From positions 1 through 64,000 of the forward strand of contig JADNRV010000022.1 in NCBI GenBank assembly GCA_015499995.1: a stretch of DNA of 64,000 nt, in the 5' to 3' direction. The position numbers and the translations under genes were made by a program. Origin of the DNA: Flammula alnicola (Eukaryota; Basidiomycota; Agaricomycetes; Agaricales; Strophariaceae). The notes below the pieces were generated by a model. That model was not told where the DNA came from. It ran no database searches and saw nothing but the letters and a program-made list of their open reading frames with translations. Of the stretch, positions 37,203 to 47,524 are shown piece after piece (position 1 is the stretch's first letter; the number at the start of each line of letters is the position of its first letter).

Positions 37203-38005
37203 TTATCCTTGATCATCGTCGGCGTCGGCGTCGGCGTCATCGTCACCCCCATCCTCATCCTCAATATCATCCTCGCCAATGTCATACGCATCGATGCCAT
37301 ATTGCTCGTCGTCATCGTCATCATCTGGCGCACCCCCTTCTGTAACGCACCACCCTCTTCATTGTCAACATAAACTTGAATTAACTGAGGAAAGTCATGT
37401 CACACACCAAATTTAAGCACGAAACTCGATCCAGGCCTAGTTTCCTCAATATCTCTCCCAGCCGCAAGTCTCCACGTTCCCGTCAACACTTTACTTTTCG
37501 ACATCGATCCAGAAAATATCATGCTATCCATCTTCCCAGGGAAGACGAGCACCCATTGGACTGCCCAGTCCTCGTCGTAGTCAAATACGCCCCGTTCGAC
37601 TTTGAATGATTTTACGTCGCCATCGGCGGAATATAGCGTCCCCGTTCCGCCAAATAACTCTCGGACGTATGATAGTGGGACGAATGTGCAAGTGATGCGG
37701 CTGCCGTCGCCGACGATGCCTTCCCCGCTCCAAGTACCATTGACTGTTTGAATGGATGATTAGGAGAATAAATCATTGTATAGGTATGATCAAGAACCCA
37801 CTCTCTCGCATTGAGTGATGGTGGACGGATGGTTCAAGTAAGGGTCGATGTGTCGCCACTTTCTCACCGCAAGACAGCTAAAATGAAAACAATGACATTC
37901 CTGGAAATGGTGACAGCGTACAGCATCCGTATATAACTTTCCATCTGATAAGTAAATACGACGTATAGAGCATGGGGGGAGGCAAAAATGATTCCTATGA
38001 TTCAT
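37203..38005 (-). CDS. Hypothetical protein with acidic Asp-rich C-terminus (possibly F-box-associated type)
   Basis: Model of at least three exons with no single long ATG-started frame. A probable first exon from ATG 38005 (MNHRNHFCLPP..) ends in 'RKWRHIDPYLNHPSTITQC'. An intron of about 58 bp (acceptor CAAACAG near 37746) leads to a continuous frame over 37395-37745 with 'NGTWSGEGIVGDGSRITCTF', 'PLSYVRELFGGTGTLYSA' and 'KSFKVERGVFDYDEDWAVQW', then 'LVFPGKMDSMIFSGSMSKSK' and 'LTGTWRLAAGRD'. A last part ends in an Asp-rich run (APDDDDDDEQYGIDAYD) and a stop at 37203-37205. The W-x-G-x-G and VFDYDEDW pattern recalls the C-terminal domain of agaricomycete F-box-like proteins; this is from memory and weak. 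The F-box itself is not seen, so it may be 5'-truncated. Confidence 0.5.
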
Positions 38006-38022
38006 GACGAGCGCGCACGATC

Positions 38023-40614
38023 TCACGCTAAAATGATTTCCTTCCAAACCTTTCCCGGCTGAAGCATATGTTCGATACAATCAAGGAAAACAAAGCCCAT
38101 CCCTCTTCTCTCCGCCACAATGCATTCCGGATCCTGCCACTCTAGAAGCATGACCATATAAAACGGCTTCTCCACATTGAGGCGGTGGGCGAAGAGATCT
38201 TGGTAGCGATTGGCTTTGCAGAGCAGTACAGCTTCATATGGCCTGTCCATGGCTATGAGGAACCGAGGGTCGTCGAGTTTCATCCCACCGCATATCGCAT
38301 TTCCGGCACCTAATATCGTGTAGATTCTCATAGCCGGTACAGTCAAGCTATCCGGAATTTGGAACTTTTTGCCATCTGGAGCTTCGAACGCAGGAAAGCG
38401 AACGGTATAGGCCCAGAAGTGTAACAAATGGTAGTCGCGGTCGATTATCTCCTTCGGGAAATCAGCGCTAGGGATTGTGTTCAAGCTCTTGAGAGCCGGG
38501 TCGATATCACGGCCATAGGGCTCGCCCGACTTGCTGAAGCGGTATCCTATATCCTCTTCTCCCAAGTCGCCATGCTCTGCTTGCGATTCGGGACTCCATA
38601 CAAGCTCGGGATCGCCGCCGCCCGGGCTGCGCTTGTACCAGACAATGTACGTCATCGTTCGCAACCAGGCGTTAATATCGCCATCGTCGGCAAGCGCCTT
38701 CAAATAGGACGCAAAAGTGAACTTGCCCCCACGCCATCCTGCCCACGACCAACTCGGGAATCGATACCGACGTCCCAGGCTGTGAGGGTCGTTCGAGGGA
38801 AAATTATCCCAGAACAGCAGGTAAATGTCAAAGGCAGTTGTTGGTATGCCTTCCAGCAGGCCAGACTTCATTTGAATTGACAAGCGCCGAAGAACTCCCG
38901 CCATGGCGTTGATAGCGTCGGATTCTTTTGTCAGCTTGCGCTCACTGTAGCGGAACAATATGTCATGGAAGCTTCCCAACGGCCACGGGTTCTTATCTGG
39001 GAGAAAGTGTTGCTCGGACCCCGAAGATAACATTTCGTTGGGGATGACTTCTGTCGGGAATTTGTCGTATAAGGTGTCCTCGCCCCAGCAGTTTTCGCGG
39101 CAGCGGAACCAGATGCCGTTGTCACAAAAAATGACAGTGCGGTGGGACAAGGCCAGCTCCTGCATTCTGGACGAAAAGTCAGAAAGATATACATGAGGAA
39201 CGGAAATATCCAACTTACGTCCATCCGCGGGTGACATGGCGGGACACGGTCAAGGCATCATACACCCCTCTTGAGAAAGTCATTTCGATACCGGGCATCA
39301 TTTCTACAATGCGCTGTTTGACCCTTCGCGATCCAGGCTGCAACCCAGGTAAACCGGCATCAGCGTCCTCGCCATGAGCTGCAATAATGGTGAATAACGA
39401 TCCCTGGTACACCAAATCCATCTTTGATATCCCAGCAGCCATATCAGCCCTATCATCTTGGACAAGACACAAGCTGTCGATCCAGAGATACCGTTCTCCT
39501 ATGAGCCCCACTAGATCTATAGCGTCATTGATTGTCCTCGGAAGAACTTGTCGGATACCAAGCATCCCACCCTTCGCTTCGAGTTGCGTCTTGTTATCGC
39601 GCTGCAATCGCACAGCAGGCACCGTCTGGCCCCACACGTAGCTCAGTGCAACATACCGAACTCCTGGGGCGGCTTCCACGATACATTGGTCCTGAACATC
39701 GATGCATCGAAGGATTTCTAATCCAGATGGGTTTTCCAGTGTTTTGATGACGGGTACTGGGGTGCATGCCTCATGGAGGCGCTCGCAGAGGAGCAGCCAC
39801 TTTTTGATTAATGCAGGGTCGATCTGGGGCTGGACACGGCGTGCACTTCCATAGGGCGATGCTGAGGTCTCTTCGTTCAGGAAGACCAGATTATCTGCAT
39901 TGCGTAGTCCTCTGAACCCCTGCTTCAGATTCCACTCGATAAACACTTGTTCTGTGCTGTCTTCATCCTGAAAATTGTGTATCTTGGCTACCGTGCGGCA
40001 AAACGGGCAGAGGAGGTTTCCCGTTATGCGGGATACGGTCCCAAGCGAGTATTTGGCTGCTTTCCGGTTGTTTGTGGCTGATAAATCGAGTTTTTGACAA
40101 ACGTCGCATAGTTTGAAGCGACTAGTATCCTAGATGGCTGTTATAAAGCAGTTTCGTAATACTATTTGTCAACTGACCTCGTCCAAGAGGGTAACAAGGA
40201 CTACATTGATGAGTGCATGTATTGGATCCAGCAGAAAATGCACGTACCATTGGGGACCACTGATCCAACAACATCAGTTGTGCGCCATCCGATAATATTG
40301 ATAAGTACTTACGACCTCTATCGGTGATATTTCCATCGGCATCCCACTTTTCTGCCATATAGGCCCGCTGATTGCCTAGATTCCGAGATGAATTTGTTAT
40401 TGGCGACATACAGAAACATACTGTCCTTACCAAGGCGATGTTTTAGACGGCCATCAGTCCATAAGATCTCGCCTTCATCGATTTCCAGTATGGCCTTAGG
40501 TATTTGCCACCCCGCTAAATTCTGGCTGAGTAAAAATTGACATCACATTGACGGGACGGGATACTCACCCCATGCAACGTCACAGCTCAGTCTCTTTGTA
40601 AAAATACTGGGCAT
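38023..40614 (-). CDS. HET-domain (heterokaryon-incompatibility-like) protein
   Basis: Fungal protein of the HET family, whose members trigger cell death after fusion of unlike strains; in basidiomycetes the family is large and mostly unassigned. The HET blocks are plain: 'GVRYVALSYVWGQTVPAVRL', 'LPRTINDAIDLVGLIGERYL', 'WIDSLCLVQDDRADMAAGIS', 'YQGSLFTIIAAHGEDADAGL', then 'VSRHVTRGWT' spliced to 'MQELALSHRTVIFCDNGIWF'. A long C-terminal region without a known fold follows, containing 'RYRFPSWSWAGWRGGKFTFA'. Upstream exons encode a Cys-containing segment (FKLCDVCQKLDL, NLLCPFCRTVAKIH) that could bind zinc. A first exon may start at ATG 40614 (MPSIFTKRLSCDVAW). The HET part is certain; the 5' exons at 40.1-40.6 kb are less so. 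It is bracketed by direct repeats B and C. Confidence 0.88.
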
Positions 40615-40864
40615 ATTGGATCAGTTGAGATTAGACGCGTCAGGCTGCTTGGTTTATATTACTATGGGTGGCCATCATAAATAACTTTAGACGGCTTACC
40701 TATCTAGGAGATCGAAACGATTATAGCGCCTTGGGGGGCTCAGTGAATGTTACGGATGAGAGATGTCGTCGACAGAAGAATGCCAGCAGACTGGTCACAA
40801 GCATAGGTATATGTCAGTCCCAGTCTGTCCTAGTGTGTACAGAAATGGGTCACTTTGACGCTTC

Positions 40865-41112
40865 CATACGCGTCGTGAGAGTACGCAGCAACATAGGCAC
40901 TGAAAGGGCACGTGAGATTCTTGTACAACATAGGAAAGAAGAGAGACGGACAGATTGAGATGACAGTGGGCATTGATGAAGATCGCGAAATCCGGCACGG
41001 CTTGAGCTTGCTGACGCGGTTTGAGCGGGGGGGTGATGTTGAGTTGGTAACAGTGACACTCGGGAGTCGGCGGCAGTGCGCTGACGTAATTGATTGATGG
41101 AACGAGTACACT
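40865..41112. repeat. Direct repeat, copy C (decayed relative of the small membrane-protein locus)
   Basis: Matches copy B as described at 36734-37065. The segment equivalent to 'VLYAAVV' is deleted, and no working small gene remains. Its right end (GCAGTGCGCTGACGTAATTGATTGATGGAACGAG region, 41073-41107) lies about 35 bp before the NIPA-like gene start, so it forms part of that promoter. Confidence 0.6.
41074..41107. promoter_or_regulatory. Conserved TGACGTAA block upstream of the NIPA-like gene
   Basis: TGACGTAA is an ATF/CREB-type bZIP half-palindrome. The block GTGCGCTGACGTAATTGAT is kept almost exactly in copies B (37030-37050) and C while the surrounding DNA has diverged. Its position just before the ATG at 41143 suggests a cis-element. 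Function is inferred. Confidence 0.35.
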
Positions 41113-41142
41113 GGCGGATTTCTTGTTTGCAGCGCTACTTTC

Positions 41143-43194
41143 ATGACCTCTCCGCCGCCAATACCCTCTGCGGATCCTGTTCCCGCTCGCCATGCTAATC
41201 CTGTCGTCGCTTTCATCATTGGCCTTGCTATCATCCTATTAGCCTCCATTCTCAATGCTGCTGGCCTCAACCTCACTAAATTAGACCATGTATGCCTCTC
41301 CACTACACCTCGTTGTTCCTATCTCACCGACGTTATAGGTTAGAACTAGTGCAATACCAAAAGCTGCAAGGAGAAAGGACTGGATGCGTCCTCTCTGGCT
41401 CCTTGGAATGCTCCTTTACATGTCCGTCCTGCCTCTTGTACCTGCCAACTCTTGCTCATCTTGCACAGTCTCTCTCAACTAATAGGAAGTACTCTGGCCC
41501 TTGAATATATGCGCGCAGGTATGATCCTCCTCCTCTTCTTTCCTTTCCCATCTCACCTCGCACACAGAATATGTCGCGCCCCTCGGTTCCACATCACTCG
41601 TATTCAATTTTCTCTTCGCCCGCTTCCTCGTCGGCACTCCCGTCACCAGTAATGACATATACGTGCGTACGCGTCTTTCCCCGCCAACTCTCCCTTCTCT
41701 AACCCATCTTCTTCACAGGGCACCATTGTCGTCATCCTAGGCGTCATCGGCATCGTCGCCTTTGGCTCCATCAACAGCGGCCTCACCTCCGAAACCGACG
41801 TCAGACACATCACCTACCTCTGGCGCCGCGGTGGCTGGCTCGGCTACTTCTTCGCCATGTCCTTTGCCCTCTTCTTCGTCCTCATCTTCACCTACCGCCT
41901 CGACTTTGTCCTCTCACAACGAGGCGAGCTCGCCGCTGTTCCGTTCTCTGGCGTACGTCCGCTCCAGGGCGGAGGTCTGCCCCCGCCCAATAATATCTCG
42001 CTGTCCGTCGGCAAGCGGAGACGTTCGTGGTTGCGCTGGGTCATCGGTATATTCGTAGCGCTCAAGAACGCCTGGGATGCCATGATTAACTGGGTTACCG
42101 ATCGCCTGGAGCTGTGGGCCGCGCCCAAGGATGACGCCCAAGTCGCATGGACACTGGGCATCGGTTGGGCATGTTGCGGTGGCGGGCTCGCCGGCGGCTG
42201 TCTCGTCTTCGCCAAAGCAAAGTGAGTAGTACGAGCTTTCTCGCAGTTTTCGTGCTTATGCCCCCGTTCTTTGCTCAGCGTGAAATTATTGTCCGGGTCG
42301 CTGTCTCATGAAAATCCCGGGAACCAATTCGGACACGCTGCTCCTATTTTTACCATCATCCTCCTTGTCATCACCGCCGTCCTCCAAATTATATGCCTCA
42401 ACCGTGGGTTGAAGGTCTACGACTCGACACTCGTCGTGCCCGTGTTTTACGGCGTCTATACCGCAACTGGGTGTGTCCCATTATCATCATCCTAATAATC
42501 TCAACTAACCGATATTAGATGGCTCGACTCGCTGATATTCAACGACGAAGTCCAGGCATACAAGTCGTGGACGCTCTTCCTCATTTTCGTCTCCATCCTC
42601 GTCCTCATATGCGGCGTCGTCCTGCTCACGCATAAAAAGCCCGAGCCCGTTACGGGCAAGATCAAGTCGACCACGCTGCCGCGGAGGCGGAGGAGGAGAA
42701 AGGACGCCAAGGGCAAGAAGGCTGCTTCAGAGGAAAATGGGAACGGGCACCTGGAGGGCGACGACCAAGAGAACACCCACGATGGCGAAGGCGAAGTGTT
42801 ATGGGCCGTAGGCGATGCAAGCGAGGACGAAGACGACGACGACGACGACGAGGGCGAGGATGAGGATGTGGACCACCACCAGCATCCTATACACAACAGC
42901 GCCTCGCATCTCCAACAACCGCAGAAGCCATTAGTGCGCAGGGGCTCGGCCTCGCGCGGGGTCGTGGACGAGCACACGGGCCTGGTGCGTCGGGCGGAGG
43001 AGAATGAGGACGAGGACGATGATGATTGGGTGAAACAGGGTAGGAGTGTGTCAGCGAGTGGTGGTGGTGATGACGAGGAGGGGAGGAGACGGCGGTCGAT
43101 GGATCCGTTCAGAGACGAGCACGAGTTGGACGAGTTGGCGATGAGCGCTGCGGCTTCGCGGTCGCATCTGAATTTGGGCCGGACGCTTCGGTAG
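41143..43194 (+). CDS. NIPA-type magnesium transporter-like membrane protein (DUF803)
   Basis: Member of the NIPA/DUF803 family of multi-pass proteins of the EamA-like fold, linked to Mg2+ transport in animals. The ATG at 41143 gives 'MTSPPPIPSADPVPARH'. Transmembrane segments include 'VVAFIIGLAIILLASILNA', 'PLWLLGMLLYIGSTLALEYM', 'TIVVILGVIGIVAFGSI', 'GWLGYFFAMSFALFFVLIF', 'VAWTLGIGWACCGGGLAGGC', 'APIFTIILLVITAVLQIIC', 'TLVVPVFYGVYTATGW' and 'WTLFLIFVSILVLICGVVLL'. The family signature 'YMRAEYVAPLGSTSLVFNFL' is formed across an intron. At least five introns join in frame. The C-terminal tail is long, basic then strongly acidic (DEDDDDDDEGEDED), and ends at 43194. The length and the acidic tail are typical of basidiomycete members. 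Confidence 0.88.
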
Positions 43195-43500
43195 CAGCGG
43201 GATGGTTTTTTTGGTTCATGATCAGTGAGACCGACTTTTCGGATTTACATAAAATGGGTTTTTTCGATGATGATGATGATGATGGGACGACGAACGATGA
43301 TATTATTTATCGCGCTTTTAACCTACTACCTACGCCCTATATTCTACCTGCTTAATGTCTCGCAGAGGATCTTGGAGGCATGATGTCCCCATAGAAATCA
43401 ATCGTCATACATACATACATTATTAGACTGTGTTGTCCGCAATACTCTGCAGCAAGAAAAGTTAACTCGCCGTTGTTTTGCTGTATGCAAAAGGCAACAT
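43195..43500. other. Intergenic region with a GAT microsatellite
   Basis: About 305 bp between the convergent NIPA-like and p44 genes. It holds a pure (GAT)n run at about 43266-43284 and an ATAC run at 43407-43422. No gene. Confidence 0.6.
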
Positions 43501-45349
43501 CTACTTTCCACAACCTGGACAGCAATGAACAACGTCGTGCACAAAGACGTCGCACTCTGAGCAGAAATCGTGGTGACAGTCCGGACACCGATACCGGCCA
43601 ACAGGACTCAGCCCTTCTTTCGCGACCACTGGCTTGTCGGGGAAAGGGCGTGCACATGCATGACACGCCGTCGACCCCGCATCGGCAGCAGGAGCAAGAC
43701 TGAGATCGTCGATGGTTTGCCTACAATTCTCCCTTGTTAATCAATGCCCCAACGAATATAGCCTGCAAACAAGAGCAATGCGGGGACTCACACAGCATCA
43801 TACGGTTTAACCGGGAACAAATGGTGATAACTCCTCGCGAGGTGCGGCGAGCTCACGATCATCAGGCCGCAGATATCGCAGTCCGTCGGGACGTCGCACA
43901 CCTTGGACAGGCAGCGCGGGCACAGGAAGCCCTGGCTCTTCAGCTCCGAGTGGCACGCGCACAGGCTCGGCGGGGACGCGTCGGGCAGGCGCATCGGGAA
44001 GCCCATCATCATCAGGTCCGCGGCGGGGTTCGTCGTCGCGCCCGCACCCGCCCCCGCACCCGCCCCCGCGGCGCGCGATAGGGCACGCTGGGCGGGCGGC
44101 GGGATGACCTCGAAGAGCAGGTCTTTGAAGTGGCCTTCGTTCATCGCCACACCGAATTGGCCTGCCTTGGAGTGCGATGAGCGTCCGAGGATATTGGGGC
44201 GTATGTGTATAAAGAGAAAGAGAGAGAGAGAGAAGAATGAGAATGAGAGGAAGAACTACGCACCGCCGGTTCTCTCGCACAGGTCGCGGCAGATTTTCAT
44301 CTCTGCTGCGAGGGCGACGACGGAGATGCGGATCCTGTTTTTGACGCACGCGTCGAGCGTGTCGTGGATGTTGCCCGGGTCGCAGGTGGTGAGCGAGCCG
44401 AAGATGATGAGCAGCTCGCGCGAGGAGTGCGTCGGGAGATGGCTGGAAGGCGCACATAAAAAAAGGTGTGTGTCAGCTGGAGAACCTGAATTCGAGTGAG
44501 GGCCCGCGCGTACTTCATGCTCCCCCTCGCCATCTCGATGGCATTTTGTAGACTGGGCTCTCCAGCCGGCTCCAATTTATGTCTGTCCGCTATCGACTTG
44601 AGCACTTCCTGTGGATTGCCTGTACATACAGGTTCAATATACAAATGGACGAGGTTAAGTAAAAGTAGTAACAATGAACCCACCAGACATCTCGCCGATG
44701 CGTTCCCCAAGCCCCGCACGCATGCCCACGACGCCGATCTGGCCTAGCGGGTTCTGGTCGAACCACTCCGTGATGAACTCACGGGCGTATTGCAGCATCA
44801 GGTCAAACCGCGTCGGGCGCATGTCCCTGTCCATCATGGAGGCGGAGAGGTCGAGGATGAGGACGAGGTGGCGGATTATGGTGCGGCGGATCGCTGAGGC
44901 GGGGGCGAGAAGCCTGTACAGAATTACGAAATATAGGATGGCGTGAGCAGGATGTAGGTAGGTAGGGTAGGGAGAGTACCACTATGCCGCACCTTCGTCT
45001 TCTACCCCTTGCCATGAGGTCCTCGACGGACGTTTGCAGACTGCCCGCCTCGTCTTCTTGGACGGTCTCCCAAGACCGGGTGAACGACGCCTCCCATGTG
45101 TACGCTTGCTGCAATCCATACAATATGAATGAGAGGATCCAAGTGGCACTGGTACTGTGAATCCTGAGCGCAAAACGGTGCACGTACTGTGTCCTTCGCC
45201 TTTCCCTTCCCCTTGTCTGGCTTTCGCTTGTCGCTGGCCTTGGCTTTGCTCTTGGCTTTGCCTTTCAAGGTGCTCGGCTCGAAGTCGATAGAGATGTCCG
45301 AGTCAGAGTCGACGTCCATCCGGTCATTATTCGCCTTGGACGGTGCCAT
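43501..45349 (-). CDS. SSL1: TFIIH core subunit p44/Ssl1
   Basis: Subunit of TFIIH that binds and stimulates the XPD/Rad3 helicase in transcription start and nucleotide-excision repair. The ATG at 45349 gives a charged N-terminus (MAPSKANNDRMDVDSDSD). Next come 'YTWEASFTRSWETVQEDEAG', the vWA domain ('RHLVLILDLSASMMDRDMRP', 'QIGVVGMRAGLGERIGEMSG', 'SSRELLIIFGSLTTCDPGNI', 'RIRISVVALAAEMKICRDLC') and the zinc region 'GFLCPRCLSKVCDVPTDCDI'. The C4C4/RING-like end is 'RYRCPDCHHDFCSECDVFVH' and 'HCCPGCGK', with a stop at 43501. All main features of Ssl1 are present and in frame. A Gly-Ala repeat of about 10 residues (44040-44075) follows 'PPAQRALSRA' and is an unusual insert. The gene is divergent from the 45485 fragment. 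Confidence 0.93.
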
Positions 45350-45484
45350 TTTGTGTGTAAGTATTAGAGGTCTATTATATTGAGCATGAGCGCTAGATGT
45401 AAAGGTGTTTTGAATGTGTGACATGCCCGAAATATCCTTGGGCCCACTCTCTCACGGTCAACTCAAGCTCTACCGCCAACTCCA

Positions 45485-45955
45485 ATGGAGCATCCCCTGA
45501 CGGAGAAGATGATAAAGAGGGGTACGCGCCGTCTGCAAGAGTTTCGTCGAGAGCTTTGGGATGAGGAGCGCGGAAATATCGGCTTTCTTCTACCGGTCGT
45601 CTTTCTGCCTGACGCCCGTATCAAGAACGTTCTTGACAACTTTGCGGATATCAACACGACAAAAGACCTTTTCCCCTACATCCACGATCTTTGGCTCTTG
45701 TCTGGCCACGAAGGCCGACTTTTTGGTGTAATCTCTGAGCTACGTGTGCTTTTCGCGACTCTTCTCCTCCTCAGGGCCTGAGGACAAGAAAGCCGCTCCA
45801 CGCGAACCAGCCATTGATCAAGCCTGCTCGCTACCTACTATAGCGTAAGTCTCTTTGAACTCTTTCACAGCAGTTGATGGTTATACTGATTCTTTACAAG
45901 AAGCTCTTCGGCTCCAAGTGCTTTAACACTCGACCAAGGTTCCTCTGTTTGTTAA
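45485..45955 (+). pseudogene. Orphan gene fragment resembling the C-terminus of fungal RecQ-type helicases
   Basis: Three-exon frame from ATG 45485: 'KRGTRRLQEFRRELWDEERG', 'LPVVFLPDARIKNVLDNFAD', 'DLFPYIHDLWLLSGHEGRLF' and 'GVISEL', then over introns at about 45741-45774 and 45843-45900 to 'RPEDKKAAPREPAIDQACSL' and 'SSSAPSALTLDQGSSVC', with a stop at 45953-45955. Such RLQEFR..LWD / FLPD..IK..LDNFA sequence ends helicase-like proteins that are expanded in Agaricomycetes; this is from memory and not checked. No helicase motor is present upstream, because p44 begins within 140 bp. Either a 5'-truncated relic or a small free-standing gene is possible. Confidence 0.4.
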
Positions 45956-47110
45956 TCCAGGCCCAAACATAAGTACAACTTCTAGTCCGCCTATCAGCCG
46001 ATGTACTTGAACTCCTTCAACGTCGATTAGTCGTAAGGGCTAAAGCTACTTGTGCAAGGACTCATGAAGGACCTATCTGGAAGCCTTGCTTGATATAAGT
46101 ATAGACCAAGTAACGTAGTCTGTCAGATGTAGGCGCTCTTCGTGTGAATAATGTCCCTGACCCTCTTGATACTTCTTAGCGCTGAGCAAAAATATCTCAG
46201 TCAGTTGCGAGGTATACCTCTCACCGCCAACATGTCAGCACCGTCACCATCGACTTCCACCCTTTCCAAGTTTACTCTTTAACCACGTCAATTATGTAAG
46301 TACGCCCAAAGTATAGACAAATTCACTTGACGAAATTCTCCATCGATGTTCTACGCGACATCCACAGAAACGTATGACTTGCCTTCATTTCAAGTTGTAT
46401 CCAAGCGATCCACCACCTCGAGACCCGTCCGCTGTGCAGAAAAGGGATTACCGCCCCTCGATTTCATCACCTCCTCGTCGGATCTTATCACCCCAGCGCA
46501 TCATATGCTTCATCTGAACCTTCCTAGATCTGAACCCCAAAAGAAAGTAACCGCAGATTGATACCCCGCTTCCCGAGTTCTAATCCTCAAGATCCGAGGC
46601 AGAGCCCATTTGCATCAGGCAGGAGCCAGACCCCGGGAGGTATTGGAGATAGAGAGACAGAAGCAAAGCGACCTGGCGCGCACGGTCGTGGAGTACTTGG
46701 AGCTACGAGGAATGGATTGGAAGGTATTGGCCGTTGGTGGAACAAGTCGCTTCTGGCCCCGTGCGCGCGCGAAGGCAATCGTTAGGCTGCGTCTGCCCCA
46801 GGGCATACTAGTATCTGCATTACTTGTCTGCCGACCTGGACCCCACTTCAGAGCACCGACACTCGGCGATACCCATTCTGTATAGCTGTCGGGAGGATCA
46901 TCAGCCAATGGTGATCCTCAAGGCTTAGCTTATGGGAACATTCGAACCGTTATCTTTTTCGTGGTCGCGAAAAACTTCAAACGGGCATAGGCGATGGAAT
47001 TTCGGGGAAGAAGAAGATTTCAGGCCACGAGATTTACGGTCTTCAATGATTCAATGCCGTTTAACGTGCCGTTCTTGTAACGCAGCCGAGTAGGTGTTAG
47101 AATCTGATCG
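45956..47110. other. Gene-poor region, possible relic DNA
   Basis: About 1.15 kb with no supported gene. Some short open frames exist (for example plus 46346-46561 and 46558-46785) but show no motif, and their composition is ordinary. It may be decayed mobile or helicase-related DNA linked to the fragment on its left. Confidence 0.4.
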
Positions 47111-47413
47111 ATGTCTAGCAAAGTTCGAGCTTGGGCGACACGACTATCAACGGCGTCGAATGAGACATTCATTGATGATCAGCCATTGCTAACTCAATTT
47201 TATCGTACGTCTTGTTTATATATTATTACTTGGGCTTTTTGACCTCATTATCTCAAGACAGAACTTCGACGACGACGCCATAATTTCTCGATCAGGCCGA
47301 CTAGAGAGACAAGAACGGCTCCAATAATTCCTATCCATTTCAACAACGACAATGTGGCCTCCAGGTTACGCGTTGATGTCATTTATGTACTCAAATTGTT
47401 TGTATCTTGGTGA
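47111..47413 (+). CDS. Possible small two-exon protein (weak)
   Basis: ATG 47111 gives 'MSSKVRAWATRLSTASNETF' and 'IDDQPLLTQFY'. An intron with a good donor (GTACGT) and acceptor (AAGACAG) at about 47215-47273 leads to a basic tail (LRRRRHNFSIRPTRETR), with a stop at 47411-47413. This gives about 80 residues. No homologue is recognised, and the gene lies just upstream of the ammonia-lyase, so it could be a chance frame or part of that gene's 5' leader. Confidence 0.2.
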
Positions 47414-47524
47414 GATTCTTTTTTGTGTAAGCCCTGATTAGGACGAGCGGATCTCATCCGTATCTACGATGTTCCAGTATAAAGAGCCCAAAACCGAAGT
47501 CGCAGTTTGGAACATCCGGTGTCA

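Noticed and set aside
43260..43290. Short regular repeat resembling an array
   Set aside because: A simple GAT microsatellite without spacers; not a CRISPR, and the genome is eukaryotic.
43807..44499. Long GC-rich open frames in other frames and on the plus strand around the p44 gene
   Set aside because: The conserved vWA and zinc-finger sequence is in the minus-strand frame; the others are shadows from high GC content.
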